Made by a program: the position numbers and the translations under genes
Shown here: positions 1 to 11,131 of the stretch, piece after piece
How the letters are laid out: each line of letters opens with the position of its first letter
Numbering within the stretch: the stretch's first letter is position 1
Notes under the pieces: model-generated
What the model saw: the letters and a program-made list of their open reading frames with translations, nothing else
Databases searched by the model: none
What the model was told of the DNA's origin: nothing
NCBI RefSeq assembly: GCF_963678635.1
Contig: NC_087069.1
Coordinates: forward strand, 14,792,660 to 14,856,659
Direction of reading: 5' to 3'
Length of the DNA stretch: 64,000 nucleotides
Origin: Symsagittifera roscoffensis
Taxonomy: Eukaryota; Xenacoelomorpha; Acoela; Convolutidae

Positions 1-1214
1 TAGAATCAGCGGCTATTCCACGTGTGACTGTTACCACAGGACTATAAAACCGGGAGTTAGGGATTCCATTTTTGGTTATTTTGGTTAGGGATTATACATT
101 TTTGGAGACTTGTTGACAGCACTAAAATCCGCGCTTCGAGCAGCCAGATGTTATGACCCAATTAAGTCCCTGCCAAAACACTGCATGTGATGGTCGATAC
201 GGCATGGAGAGCAAGTATTGAGATTTTATTATCAATTATAAGGCACCAGCTATTCAGGGCTACTTTTATTTTGGTTAAATCTCTGGAAGACGTAATCTGG
301 ATAATCTGAATGATTTTTCCTAAAAGTTTGTAAAAACTTATTTTTCGTACAATACATCGATTTTCAATTCAAGTGTTTTAGTCAGTCGAAGCACGGTTTT
401 TTGTTCCCAAAGCAGATCGGAAACGTTTTCACAAAACAAAAACTACAACAATTCGGGCTGCTTACTACAAACAATTTGACATATCTGTGCAAAATTTAAA
501 AACGGTTACTTACTGTTATTGCCGGAAAATAAAACGAGCATAAAGTGTGTTTCTTGTTCTGTTGTCTGTTCTTTTGCTTTACCTTCACTAATTGTATTCA
601 TTTGACTCCTTTGCGACATCATGCACTTGATAAATCAAAATTAGTTCAAAAGCCGTTCAAAATAGTTATAACGTTTGGTTTTTCAAACACAAAAAAAAAC
701 TACTCATTTTATATTTTATTATTTTTGTAATTTATGAGCCAATAATTTTTTACGATGTCCAACGCATAGGTTATAACTTCTAATTTTTTTGAGCGGCCGC
801 TGTCTATTTTGTTGATAGCTAACCTTCGATATAAAAAAACGTTCACTACAAGCTGTGCACTGTTAAGCAATGCGAAAAAGCGAAAAGCATAATTCGACTA
901 AATGTTGTTAAATTTAAATGTTATGAATTTTCTCAAAAAATCACAGGTATAAAGTTTTGTGAACAATAGTTTTTGAAAATTTCCTCAGATTAAAAAACTC
1001 TTCCTGGGTTGAACTGGTCGAATTGTGATCAGACCATTCATCCGAAAAAAAATTTGATTCGATGCCTTCGACCAAAACAATTTATGATTCGAGTCACCAG
1101 ACAGAAAAATTTTGTGATCAGACTCCAGTTCGACCAAGCATGAATTGTTCAACCGAATTTCGAATAGAAACAAAATTTTGACCAAGCTCAAGCAAAATTC
1201 GACTCAAACTAATT
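1..1214. other. 5' flank of retroelement copy 1, no gene seen
   Basis: AT-rich DNA with only short chance reading frames. It contains one copy of a roughly 60-bp dispersed sequence (243-303) that reappears just after the assembly gap, and a stretch at about 985-1206 rich in TTCGA-type motifs with two copies of TGTGATCAGA. I see no convincing coding potential. Confidence 0.6.
243..303 (+). repeat. Dispersed repeat, copy A
   Basis: The segment containing GCTATTCAGGGCTA and CTCTGGAAGACGTAATCT is found again, with a few substitutions, at 17829-17886 right after the gap. The two copies bracket retroelement copy 1 in the same orientation. Confidence 0.7.
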
Positions 1215-1624
1215 TGGAACCTGATCTAAACTACATTTTATGATTGGATAAATTAGATATTTTACCACTGTAAAGTATTTAATATTAACCAATCATGATC
1301 CATACAACTAACAACCCACTTATTTGTAAGTGCTGGAATTACTTGTAATTTCAGCACCAGAGAGATTTGAATTTAACTTAGAAATTAGTTGACTCTCCAA
1401 GAAGACTTCAGCAACCGCAATAAACCAGTATACCCTAGATCTATTGAGCCTAGCAGAGACTAGTTAAACAACCTGAGACTAGATAGTATAAGAGTAAGAT
1501 TAGGATTGGTATTAGACTAAGAAGTTGCACGAATCTATCCGGCCGAAAATAAGATAGCGTGACGAGCAGACGGTGTACCCTATCCGAAATTACTCTATGA
1601 GTTATACACTTCGGTCCTAACTCA
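1215..1624 (+). repeat. 5' LTR of copy 1
   Basis: 410 bp with TG...CA ends. It differs from the 3' LTR at one position that I can see (about 1564, GACGAGC versus GACCAGC). It carries a stem-loop at 1330-1357 and a CCAAT-containing stretch near its start. Confidence 0.95.
1330..1357 (+). promoter_or_regulatory. Hairpin inside the LTR
   Basis: GTGCTGGAATTAC, a TT loop, then GTAATTTCAGCAC: a 13-bp stem with one G-T pair. The same hairpin is in all four LTRs (17250-17277, 30962-30989, 49437-49464), with at most one or two disturbed pairs. If transcribed it would sit in the R/U5 RNA. Confidence 0.6.
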
Positions 1625-1626
1625 TC

Positions 1627-1644
1627 TGGTGCGACCATAAGTCT
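1627..1644 (+). other. Putative primer-binding site
   Basis: Two bases after the 5' LTR the sequence reads TGGTGCGACCATAAGTCT. TGG complements a tRNA CCA end, as expected of a tRNA primer site. The same sequence stands at 31259 in copy 2. I could not assign a tRNA species. Confidence 0.7.
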
Positions 1645-2872
1645 CGAACAAGACCTTAATAGCTTAGAATTAACCAAAAATAGATTAGAATTTAGACAAA
1701 ACATTTTTAAAATGTTACACGACAATAATTTAATCGAAATGTCTCTACGACTCAATAGATCAAAGCCAATATTCCGAACGATAAGAGAACTACCCGGAAT
1801 TGCAAGAAGACCTCGAACCAGAGACGACATATGACAAAGTAGAAACCTACCATATAGTTATATGATAGTTCGGCAAAAGCCAACACAAACTTTTGTATTT
1901 AGAATACTACTAGCAATGAATTTAGATTTTCATTTGCAAACATAAAATCTTGAAGTCAATCTTCAAAATCATTTCAGGCGCTAAACCAAATTATTAATAT
2001 ACAATAACGATTGATAAGGAGATCTCAGATCGTTTTCCTAAAATTCTGCAGTAATATACAAAACATGTTTGAAAAATATTTATTGAAAAATCAAAATAAA
2101 AATTAGTAGCATGACAATAAATGGTTAGTAATTATAAATCATCCTGTTGTTCCAGCTTCATCACCTAAACATAACAGCATTCATAAGCTCACTAATATCA
2201 TAAAAACACTAAATTTTTTCTCTACACAAATTTAAATCATTTTAAACTTAAATTCACTTAAATTTAAAATCAGATCATCAAGGCTCATCCTTGGATCTTA
2301 AATCATTTTCTATTTAATTAAATTTAAAACTTGATCATCAAGGCCTCTCCTTGGATCAAAAAGAACAATTTTGTTCTCCCCCACCCACTTAGCTAGTGTC
2401 TAATGACCTCAAACGTCGATTCACTATCCAACCCTTTCTAAAAACCCAGGACTAACAGAAATTTTTGAACAAAACTAATCATTCAAATTAGGATAAACAG
2501 TGAAGAACTTCGGTTATTCATCCTTCACTTGATCCCCCCTCTTATCAGACCCAGGATAAATCTTAGACTTAGTAAGTTTAAAATAGTATCTAACGAACTA
2601 CTCGCGTTCTAATTATACCTGAACCTTGTGGATCGATTTACTATTCTCCAACCCTGAACACAATCACTACCCTTAAGTAAGATTAAGTAAGTTAACACCT
2701 TAGCTTATACTAGCCACGAGAAAGTATAAAATCATTCTTCGGAATCGATATACTTTTCTCCCCAACCCTGAACAAATAGACCCAGGTTAGGCTAACCAAA
2801 AAATCGTAAGGACTAACAGTCTAAGTAATAGAAATCATTTAACAACCTTTTGCATCCGTCATCCTAAACCTT
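1645..2872 (+). promoter_or_regulatory. Long structured leader of copy 1
   Basis: About 1.2 kb without a long ORF, closely matched by copy 2 at 31277-32584. It holds several conserved stem-loops (see 2273-2377). It also has AGTGAAG...CTTCACT near 2500-2530 and GAGAAAGTATA...TATACTTTTCTC at 2718-2760. Two donor-like GTAAGT sites lie at 2572 and 2687, both kept in copy 2 (32282 and 32398). The placement suggests packaging, dimerisation and splicing signals. Confidence 0.6.
2273..2377 (+). promoter_or_regulatory. Three-hairpin cluster in the leader
   Basis: Two near-identical 25-nt imperfect palindromes (2273-2297 and 2333-2357) have GATC and AAGG on the left and CCTT and GATC on the right. They are followed by the palindrome AGAACAATTTTGTTCT (2362-2377) and a C-rich run. 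Copy 2 keeps all three at 31991-32015, 32052-32076 and 32081-32096, with changes confined to the loops. A packaging or dimer-linkage role is inferred. Confidence 0.55.
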
Positions 2873-3328
2873 ATGTCATTTAAAAACCTAGGAAATAAAC
2901 AAACAATCGTTTTACACAATTGTGAAATAGATAACAAAAAATACGATCTTGTAATCACACCACACACACAAACAGTTGGATATATCAGAACAAAACGACA
3001 AACACTAAAAAGAAAAATAATAACCAAACAAAGACAAATTACACGAAAAAAATTTTCCAAAAACCGCAACGCATTTTCAGAATCAGAAACCAGCAGTTTA
3101 GACGAACTTTATAAATTAAAAGAATCTATAGATAAAAATTGCCCCATTCACGATCAATTATATTTTTCCGACTCAGAAACAACTTCAAATTCATCAAAAA
3201 GAGGAAAAAGAAGAATAAAAAAGCAATATAAACACAAACCAGTACATTTATACAATTGGAATCAACCAATTAGACACATTGATAATTACATATTAACAGT
3301 CATCAAACGAAAAAATGAGCTCAAATGA
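2873..3328 (+). CDS. ORF1, N-terminal basic part (unknown protein)
   Basis: A 151-codon frame starting at ATG after the long leader; I do not recognise it. It is rich in Lys and Arg, with basic clusters around residues 44-66 and 108-120 and a Ser/Glu/Asp-rich stretch between them. Such clusters could serve nuclear import or RNA binding, but that is inference. In copy 2 the matching sequence (from 32585) runs in frame into the next segment, so this is probably the N-terminus of one protein of about 600 aa. In copy 1 a small local duplication of an ATGAGCTCA stretch ends the frame, and the TGA overlaps the next ATG as ATGA (3325-3328). Confidence 0.6.
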   Translation: MSFKNLGNKQTIVLHNCEIDNKKYDLVITPHTQTVGYIRTKRQTLKRKIITKQRQITRKKFSKNRNAFSESETSSLDELYKLKESIDKNCPIHDQLYFSDSETTSNSSKRGKRRIKKQYKHKPVHLYNWNQPIRHIDNYILTVIKRKNELK

Positions 3329-4750
3329 GCTCAACACACACCCCAGGTGAAGAAAGTCCAGATGATGATGATATCTTCCCCTTTATCGTAGATGCAACCA
3401 CTGATAGAGGACAGCATATATTTTGCAAAAATTTACTCTTAAATTTGTTTGAACCCGGAATCAGTCCATGTAAAACAGAGTTCCCAGATGTAAAAATCAA
3501 AAGACAAATTATCGATCACTATTTGAAAGATATATGTAACTTAAGACAACAATACGGAATCTACTCCATAGAATTCAACTCACCAAACCAGAATCACAGC
3601 AAATATGTAATTCAAACAGACGACCTTGATTTAGAATTCTCAAAAGTATTCTCAGAATATATAAAAAGCATACAATATCATAACCCACAAAGAGCAAACT
3701 CCATATTCACCAATGAAGTTTTTGCAATAATATATAGTTATATCTCGATATTAGAAAACGAAATCCCAATCACAAATGTTTCACCGACAGAAACATCTAA
3801 ACATATAAGAGTACGACCTGAAATCACACTACTCTCTAGTTTCCTAAATATAATTAAAGAAAATTTCACGAAAGATGAAGTTTCACAACATACAAAACAC
3901 GACTTACAAAAAATTTTGGCATGGTTCATAATAGATTATTTCACACATAATATTGATTTAATTTCACAAGCAAGAAAAAATTTTAGACCCCAAAACTCAA
4001 ACGATGATACTGCCATCACAGAACAATCAGACTGCGTTACTGGACCCCGAATGGTCTCATCCCGCATTCATAAACTTCCCACAATCAATCTCAAGTCAAG
4101 CAATAAGTACGATATCTTATGTAAGAGATTATGTAAGAGTAATACCATTAACCATTGATGCAACACCATTAAACTATAATACATTTTTACCTGATATGCA
4201 AAATAATAGTTTAAACTCCACAGTTATACACAATGAAAACCTCAATGGAACTAGAAATCTCACTCAACAAGATATCCAGACACCATCACACTTCATAAAT
4301 GAAGAAATCGTACACACAACAACTACACAACAAAGTATTTCACCAATACGTCCAAATTTAACAACACCAAGAAATACAAACCCTTCACAAACACAAGTAA
4401 CCTTACAATCAACCGTTAAACCTTCGGTTGCCCCAAAATATTCACACATGGATTATCAAACATACAGACCCATGACAATACCGTCAAAAACACGTAAAAC
4501 GTTCACTAGAAACAATTTTGCAGAACATAATTATAATTACACACATCCATCAAAAACAAATTATCCCCCACGAAAAAATTTTAATAATTATACAAGATCT
4601 CGAAACTGGGATAACCCAATGGCACAAACTAATTCAGTAAACTTTCAAACAAATTTACATCCTTCACAGGATCGTAGTGAAAACTATCCATTTTTTCAAC
4701 AAAATAAAAAAAAAAACATCTTATCAAATGGATTACTTATCCTCAGATGA
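3325..4750 (+). pseudogene. ORF1, main part (unknown protein, frameshifted)
   Basis: The first frame covers 3325-4158 and the second 4004-4750. In copy 2 the same protein is one open frame up to 34408. Relative to copy 2, copy 1 has about one extra base near 4035-4050, which shifts the frame. The first part is acidic, then probably helical with hydrophobic clusters. The second part is Thr/Pro/Gln/Asn-rich and low in complexity, with Arg/Tyr-rich segments near the end. It lies where simple Gypsy elements start directly with gag. It may be an N-terminal Gag extension, because in copy 2 it is in frame with gag and separated only by one TAA. Function unknown. Confidence 0.65.
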
Positions 4751-5540
4751 TGATTTTTTACAACCAGATATATTTGCACCATATAATCAAGAATATCGTG
4801 GACAAGGAGTACAGAAACCACATACAAATCATAGAATTTTTTCTCCACAACCGATAGATACACAAAATCAACAACCAATTCAGCAACAAAACCCAATTAA
4901 TACACAATATTTTCAACCAATTCAGCAACAAAACCCAATGATCACACACTCGTATCAACCGACACAAATGCAAAATGAAATACCACTCCCATATTATCTT
5001 CAACAACACGAAATAACAAAAAATCAACTTTCAAATTTTTCTCAAATGCCAAATGCAGCAGAATCATTACAAATGACAATGAATCCATACCTTATGGGTG
5101 GATCATCAATAACATCAAATAAACCTTTAATGGTATTCACAGGAACAGACCCTGAATATTCTGTAGAAGACTATTTAAATGCAGTAACAGCAAATTTGAT
5201 TTTAAATATAGGACCTGAACCAATTAATACGCCACTACATCAAAACTGGATACATCGACGCACAGCGTTGATACAAACAACTTTAGACGGCGCAGCCCAA
5301 AAATGGTTTTCAGTATTGCCTATAGAAATAAAATCAAATTGGAAAAGGTTTACACAAGAATTTTCAAAAATGTTTGACTCCGAAAGAAACAAACAACAAC
5401 AAAGAGTTTTATGTAATGAATTTCGCAGATTACCAAATGAAACCATCAAGCAATTAGCAGTACGCATCGAAACACTAGTTCGAAAAGCATATTCATTAAA
5501 TACACACGACTTAGAACAATACTTTAGAACAATATTTTAG
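4728..5540 (+). pseudogene. gag: Gag capsid-like protein, C-terminally truncated
   Basis: The reading frame is open from 4677; the first likely Met is at 4728, after an 11-A run. An Asn/Gln/Pro-rich N-terminus with repeats built on QPIQQQNP is followed by a domain of about 130 residues with the Retrotrans_gag pattern. Markers are VFTGTDPEYSVEDYL, then TTLDGAAQKWF, then WKRFTQEFSKMF. This family forms the capsid shell around the genomic RNA. The frame stops at 5540 on a deletion junction, so the end of capsid, the CCHC knuckle and protease are absent. Copy 2 carries the missing parts, rearranged, at 35217-37600. Confidence 0.85.
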
Positions 5541-5555
5541 AACAATACAATATAA
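5505..5555 (+). other. Internal deletion junction (about 3 kb lost)
   Basis: The sequence passes from gag (matching copy 2 near 35212) straight into RT (matching copy 2 near 38520). The junction holds overlapping copies of TTAGAACAATA, a motif that also starts the RT side in copy 2, so short-repeat recombination or template switching is likely. The pol frame is open from 5528 and is out of frame with gag. Confidence 0.8.
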
Positions 5556-7663
5556 TCTCACCAGTAAATAAAGAAGAACAACCAAAAGGTAACACATTTA
5601 TCAACCCTGTTATCATTCTAGCCAAAGGAGAATCATTAAAAATCGTTCTCGACGCTAGATACCTCAACTCACTCATAGATGAATCAAAGTGTAATTGGCC
5701 TATTGAACCAATACAAGTTATTTTAACAAAAATAAACGGAAAATACTTTACAACCGCAGATATGAATAGTGCATACAATCAAATGCCATTAGATGAACAA
5801 TCGCGACGTTTAACACAATTTGTTATTGGAAACCAACAGTATGAATTCAACCGCTTATTCTATGGAATATCCATAGGACCAGCAGCATTTTCAGCTTTTA
5901 TGAGCAAAATTTTTCGACCACTAATACTCAAGAAAAACGCAATCACCTATTTAGACGATGTTTTTATGCAATCACAGACTAAAGAAGAAATGTTCAATGT
6001 TTTAGAACAATATCACCAAATACTTCAGAACGAAAATCTGAAGGCCGCCCCCGATAAATCACACTTCTTTTTGACAAGAGTAAAATTCTTAGGACATAAT
6101 ATAGAAAGAAAAACAATCACCCCATTAAAATCACGCATTGATGCTATTCAAAAACTCCAACCACCACCAAACAAAAAGAAAATCCAAGAATTCCTTGGAA
6201 TGTTGAATTTTTTAAGTAAATATGTCTATAAAATGCAATTATACCTAAGACCATTTTATAGTATACTTAGACAACAAAATAATTTTGAATGGAACACAGA
6301 ACATCAAGCACGATTTGAAGAAATTAAAAAACTTCTAACTGAACAAATTTCAAATACAATTCCAGATTCAAATCAACCAGTTTATGCAATGTGCGATGCT
6401 TCGAACTTTGGCATCGGCGCAGCGTTATTACAATCACATAATGGTACAAACAAAATGAACCTTATATCAGCAAACTCTCGATTATTCACTCAAGCAGAGC
6501 TAAGACTCTCAACCCTAATGAGAGAATGTACAGCCATAATCTATACACTTACAGAATATGAATTTCTGATACTTGGATCAAAACATCCAACAGTTCTATT
6601 CACAGATCACAAACCAATCATTTTTCTCTTCACACAAAAATCTAATCCAAATCACCGAGTTTATAGATTTCAACTAATTCTAATGAAATTTCCAAACTTA
6701 CATATAGTTTGGACAGCAGGAAAGAATCTTGCATTACCAGACACATTAAGTCGAAATACGCCACCGGAATTACTTACACGTAAAACCACAGTTGAAATAC
6801 CCAAAAATATAAAATTCTACCTTGCAAAAAACGAAACATCACCCCGACTAGAATGCAAATATGCAGTAAAAACTGACGTTGAACAATCACAGATAAACAA
6901 TCTACAACACTTCCCACTTTATTTAGATTGTCAAAATAATCACTATGAAGTTGACCTACTTGGAACATCAACTTTTAAACCAATCCCATATTCACAATGG
7001 ATAAAAAATAACACCCAACAAAAAAGAGTAAAACAACACTCGCATAAAAAAGACCTTTTTCCACTAATTGAAAAAGAAAACCTAACTGATAAAATAAATT
7101 TATCAGGACCACAAACAAACGATTCAAAATACACAATAAATCAAATATTTGACCTTCATGACCCACTTGATACAATTCCTTTATCTAAATTAGAAATAGA
7201 AAACATTTTTCTCCCCCCAACAGAAACAATTACAATTTCAACATTGAAACAATACCAAAATCTTGACCCAGTAATTAGACAACTAAAATCATGGCACAAA
7301 TATAAAACTAAACCCGTCAAGGCATATACAACTATTTTAGGAAATAAAACACTCCTCCGATATTTTCGAAAATTCAATAATACAACAATTAACGAAAACA
7401 CAGACCTTCTAGAATACAAATTAAATGAATCTACAGTTCCCTGTCTCCCTCTAAGTATGATTCTCATAGCTTTTAATATTTCACATACACAAAATATTAA
7501 AGGACACTCTGAATCAGAGAAAACATATTCAAATTTCATACAAAACTTTTATTTCCCAAATGCACCAATTTGGATAAAAGTACTATGCAATGATTGTATA
7601 GTATGTCAACTAAATAAACCTTATCCAAATCAAAAACAAATAGCACAAAAAAAAAGACTTTAA
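5528..7663 (+). pseudogene. pol: Pol: reverse transcriptase, RNase H and integrase zinc-binding region (no protease)
   Basis: Open throughout but without a native start: the N-terminal RT fingers and protease are deleted. RT copies the RNA genome into DNA. Visible markers are FTTADMNSAYNQMPL (first catalytic Asp), FNRLFYGISIGPAAF, the YLDD box at 5948-5959, and IQEFLGMLNFLSKY in the connection. RNase H shows MCDASNFGIGAALLQ, an Arg-Glu-Cys site, LFTDHKPI and ALPDTLSR, matching its acidic set. A spacer of about 170 residues follows, then an HHCC-type integrase N-terminus ending CNDCIVCQLNK. The frame stops after a nine-A run near 7648-7656, and integrase continues in another frame. That could be an indel or slippage, and copy 2 is deleted here. 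Confidence 0.9.
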
Positions 7664-8981
7664 AGGACAAAGTTTGTACTTTAACCACCGTATCTCCTTT
7701 GATACAAAAGGACCAATTTCACCCTCATCCGAAGGAAACTCCTACATTATGGTAATTGTTGACGCGTTTACACATTATGTAGCACTTAACCCAGTACCAC
7801 ATTGTAACGCTTATTACGCTTACACAACACTCTATGAACACTGGATAGCCAAATTCGGACTACCAGAAATTTTAGTTACAGACAACGGTACAGAATTCAT
7901 AAATAATGAAATCATCACACTATGTCATCTATATAACATCAAACACAAACCACGTACATCTCACGCACCTTGGACAAACGGCTTAGTCGAAGGTATGAAC
8001 CGTTCATTACAAGAATATCTCAGATGTATCATCAATGGAAATGATACAAGATACACCGAATGGTCAGCAGATGTAAAATTATTTCCCTTAGCATATAATT
8101 CACAAATTACGACAACTCTAGGAATGTCACCATATGAAATGGTTTTTAACCAAAAGCCACGCAAACCAATAATGTTTACAGCAAACTCTCATAAAAACGC
8201 ACAAGGTTATTGTCAACCAAATAAAGACTCAATCTGTTATAACCTACCTTTACATACACACGATGAAGATCATTTTCATCACCCACAAATTCTTAAATTA
8301 GCCTCCGGTACACACACCGAATGGATTTTAAACAGAGATAAAAAACACAATGAAATTTACCAGAAAGTAACAAAAAAGTTGTTACAAAGGCAAAACATTA
8401 ATGAACAAATAAATTCACGCTTTACACCAGCCTCCGATTTAAAAATTGGAACATTTGTATTAATACCCAATTTTAATACTCAAAAAGGAATTTCTAAAAA
8501 ACTACAACCCCTTCGTAAAGGACCATACCAAATAATTGGAAAACCCACTGATGTCACATATAAAATCACCGACTCAGACAAAAAAGAAATCGTTCAACAC
8601 CGAAATAACCTATTACCTTATTATCCAAAAGAATACGCACTCCGCGAACTAACTCAATTATATTCTTTTACAGGTTTACAAGTTATTCAAAATGACCCAC
8701 ATACGGAAAATACAACAAAGGAACAAAAAGATTTTCACCTCAAAAACCAAAATACAAAATCAACCACCACAAAAAACAATACAAAAAATCTAGATCAAAA
8801 TACATCTCAAAAAGAAAGAAAAAATAGAAAATTGACAGAACAAATAATACCCCAAGATCAAATCGACAAATCAGAACATAGAGAGTCTTCACGACTTAGA
8901 AACCAACCACGTAAAAATTATAAATTATTCATCCCACAATCTAAAATATTAAAGAAAGTTGAATTTCAAAAACAACTTTAA
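7664..8981 (+). CDS. pol: Integrase catalytic core and C-terminal GPY module
   Basis: This frame continues pol after the A-run shift at about 7656. The rve-type core has its three acidic residues: Asp in SFDTKGP (codon 7701), Asp in VTDNGTEF (codon 7881) and Glu in NGLVEGMN (codon 7989). The last two are 35 residues apart, the classic D,D-35-E spacing. The core would insert element DNA into chromosomes. A GPY/F-type module follows (LRKGPYQIIGKP, about 8512-8550), then a charged Lys/Asn/Gln-rich tail of about 110 residues. This is the only intact integrase core in the window; copy 2 lacks it. No Met opens the frame, as expected for part of a polyprotein. Confidence 0.9.
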
Positions 8982-9801
8982 TTCTACATTTAATAATCTT
9001 TGCACCTCTGAAACATATTACACTTCCATTTTTCAAAATAACATGCTGACAAACACGCAGCGATTCTAGTTCAAAATTAGCCAATAGGATTCATCCAATC
9101 CGTCACCTTCTATAACTCTAACACAAACCAACTAGACGAAAAATATTAAACTCCAGGCATATCTATAACTATAACTTTACGACCTCCAGGTCAAAAATAA
9201 GCAAACCACTCCAACTTGACAACTAAAATAAATATCACCATAATATCATAACCCTCCCTTATCTAATAAACCAAAGATCAACAATATTTCCCCAACTCAG
9301 ACCTCAAATACCCCCCAAACAAATATGTTAAATTAGCCTAAAGTAAACGAACGACCATTTTAATTAGCCTAAAGTATAAAAATCTCAAAAATACCCCAGA
9401 TCATTTGACAAATGAAAATAAAGACAAAGAAGACCTCCCGATCACCATAAAAATTGCCCCCAACAATTTTTCACAAAACTCAACCCACTTGTCAAAAAAC
9501 CAATAAATAACCCGACCACACTTGAAAATTGCCCCAAACAACAAAAAATATTCGATCAAGAAGTCATTTCGTAAATGCTCTTCTCTCAATCAGTCACTAT
9601 AATTATCACAAACCTCAAACAATTTTTTACGATACTTAAAACTTTTATAATATTTCTTTTTGATATCTTTGAATCTTTTGTAATAATCTTAATCATTTTT
9701 TGAAATATTTTTTTAATTTTCTATTCCCTTTTTGAACTATACCTCCAACTTTCAAAAGCTATTGACTATATCCACAGGTACGATTCACAAAATTTATCTA
9801 A
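8982..9801 (+). promoter_or_regulatory. Pol-to-envelope spacer with T-rich tract and splice acceptor
   Basis: Non-coding, about 820 bp. From about 9600 it becomes strikingly T-rich in an otherwise A-rich, T-poor strand, and ends TCCACAG at 9777, 24 bases before the ATG of the small membrane ORF. Copy 2 keeps the tract and TTCACAG (ending 42079) at the same place. This fits the 3' splice site of a subgenomic mRNA; GTAAGT sites at 2572 and 2687 are possible donors. Confidence 0.55.
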
Positions 9802-9990
9802 ATGATACGAACCATTTTTAGTAGAACCGATATTTTTTTACTATTTGTAATTTTTATAACATTTCTCTCATCCCTCATCTTGACAATATGCAAATGTATA
9901 AAAAAAGCAATCATCACATTCGCCCTAGCAACAATTCTCCTAATTCTTTTTTTAGAAGAATACTATAATAAACATAAACTTTTTCACTAA
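9802..9990 (+). CDS. Small double-membrane-segment protein
   Basis: A 62-codon ORF starting at the first ATG after the putative splice acceptor. It is nearly identical and open in copy 2 (42105-42293), one of few frames intact in both. Two hydrophobic stretches (about residues 11-28 and 36-50) flank a short Cys/Lys-rich turn (ICKCIKK), suggesting a hairpin membrane protein. It overlaps ORF D in another frame by 35 nt (9956-9990). ORF D has no AUG, so this may be the N-terminus of a longer protein made by frameshifting or splicing. I know no family for it. Confidence 0.6.
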   Translation: MIRTIFSRTDIFLLFVIFITFLSSLILTICKCIKKAIITFALATILLILFLEEYYNKHKLFH

Positions 9991-11131
9991 AAGAATAGAC
10001 CAAAAGCTATCAAAAATTGCTACCCAACAGTCACCTAGTCAGTCTTCACCAACATCATCCCAAGATAACCCAACAACACCTTCAACTACCCAAAATCCTC
10101 AAACATCTACACGATTTTCCTTTCAAGATAACCCATATACCTTTGAAGAACGACACGCTCGCTTATGAGAACCACTAGAACCAGTTCAACGACAAGCACC
10201 TCTAAGCGAACCAACATATAACTTATACCCAACACTACCACAAGAACTAAGTAGAATAAGAAATCCTAGTCAAAACCAAAATACAGTCGAAATAAATAGA
10301 CAAATTATACATCCTCGACGAAACAGAAATTTTCAAACTCCCCGAGTTCATTTTGATATACCTCAATCCCCATCATAAAACACTCCAGAAAACCCCATTG
10401 GAATATTACCAGAAACCCCTACGCTTCTTTCACAACGTAGCACCTCAAGCCTACCATCAGATTACTTAGGTTCAACACCAACATCTGAACAAATACGTGA
10501 AAATCCCTTTAACCCCCCAAACCAGGCATCACGACTACCATATTGGACAACACATTCATTTACACAAGGTGAACTAAATTTAGTCAATGATCCAATAGAT
10601 ATTTCTACGGATACAACAACATCCTCATCACTACCAGAAACATTATCACTACCATCAACACCATCAATAAGCCAGATTTCACCACCACCTTTTAACTTAA
10701 ATTTCCCAAATAACCTCGACGCTAGATAATGAGAACAATCATCAACAAATATTCCTTTAAGACTAGACTGGAATACATTCACAGCACCTCCACCATTATT
10801 TGGACAACACCTAGAAAGCAACCGACTCCACAATTGGGCACTAAATAGACTACAATATAGACAAGACATTCACGAAGACATTCGTGCTCATAACATCCAA
10901 ATACTCCAACAGAATAGTCTACAATTAAAATTTGAAATCACGGTTAAATTAAACAACATTACTCAACATCCCTATCCATTAAATCCACCAAATATAACAG
11001 CTCAATCCCTATCACCACCATTTATAACAACTGAAGTAATATACAAATACGACAGATATACCAAAAAGACAATTGGTTACATCACATTTTATAACCCATA
11101 CTCAGGATTGTCATACACATGTATATTCTAA
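9956..11131 (+). pseudogene. ORF D: AUG-less Ser/Thr/Pro-rich protein (unknown)
   Basis: A frame of about 390 codons, from just after the TAG at 9953 to TAA at 11129-11131. It is broken in copy 1 by TGA at 10166, TAA at 10376 and the tandem TAA-TGA at 10727-10732. At each of these places copy 2 has a sense codon. Copy 2 has its own single-base slip near 42607. The first 260 codons are rich in Ser, Thr, Pro, Asn and Gln. The last 130 are more globular, with Asn, Leu and Arg, then a Tyr/Thr-rich end. I found no in-frame ATG in copy 1, so the protein would need frameshifting from the small membrane ORF, splicing or non-AUG initiation. Its end overlaps the env start by 13 nt. A second surface or anchor protein is conceivable but unproven. 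Confidence 0.6.

Noticed and set aside
1627-1644. Naming the primer tRNA
   Set aside because: The acceptor-stem complement did not fit a tRNA I could identify with confidence.
7640-7663. Programmed frameshift at the nine-A run inside integrase
   Set aside because: Position inside integrase is unusual for a functional shift, and copy 2 is deleted here, so an ordinary indel is more likely.
10462-10869. Long minus-strand frame in copy 1 with a similar one in copy 2 (42767-43264)
   Set aside because: It is the mirror of the Ser/Thr/Pro-rich ORF D. Codon-biased, G-poor plus-strand coding leaves the complement open; the plus frame explains conservation.
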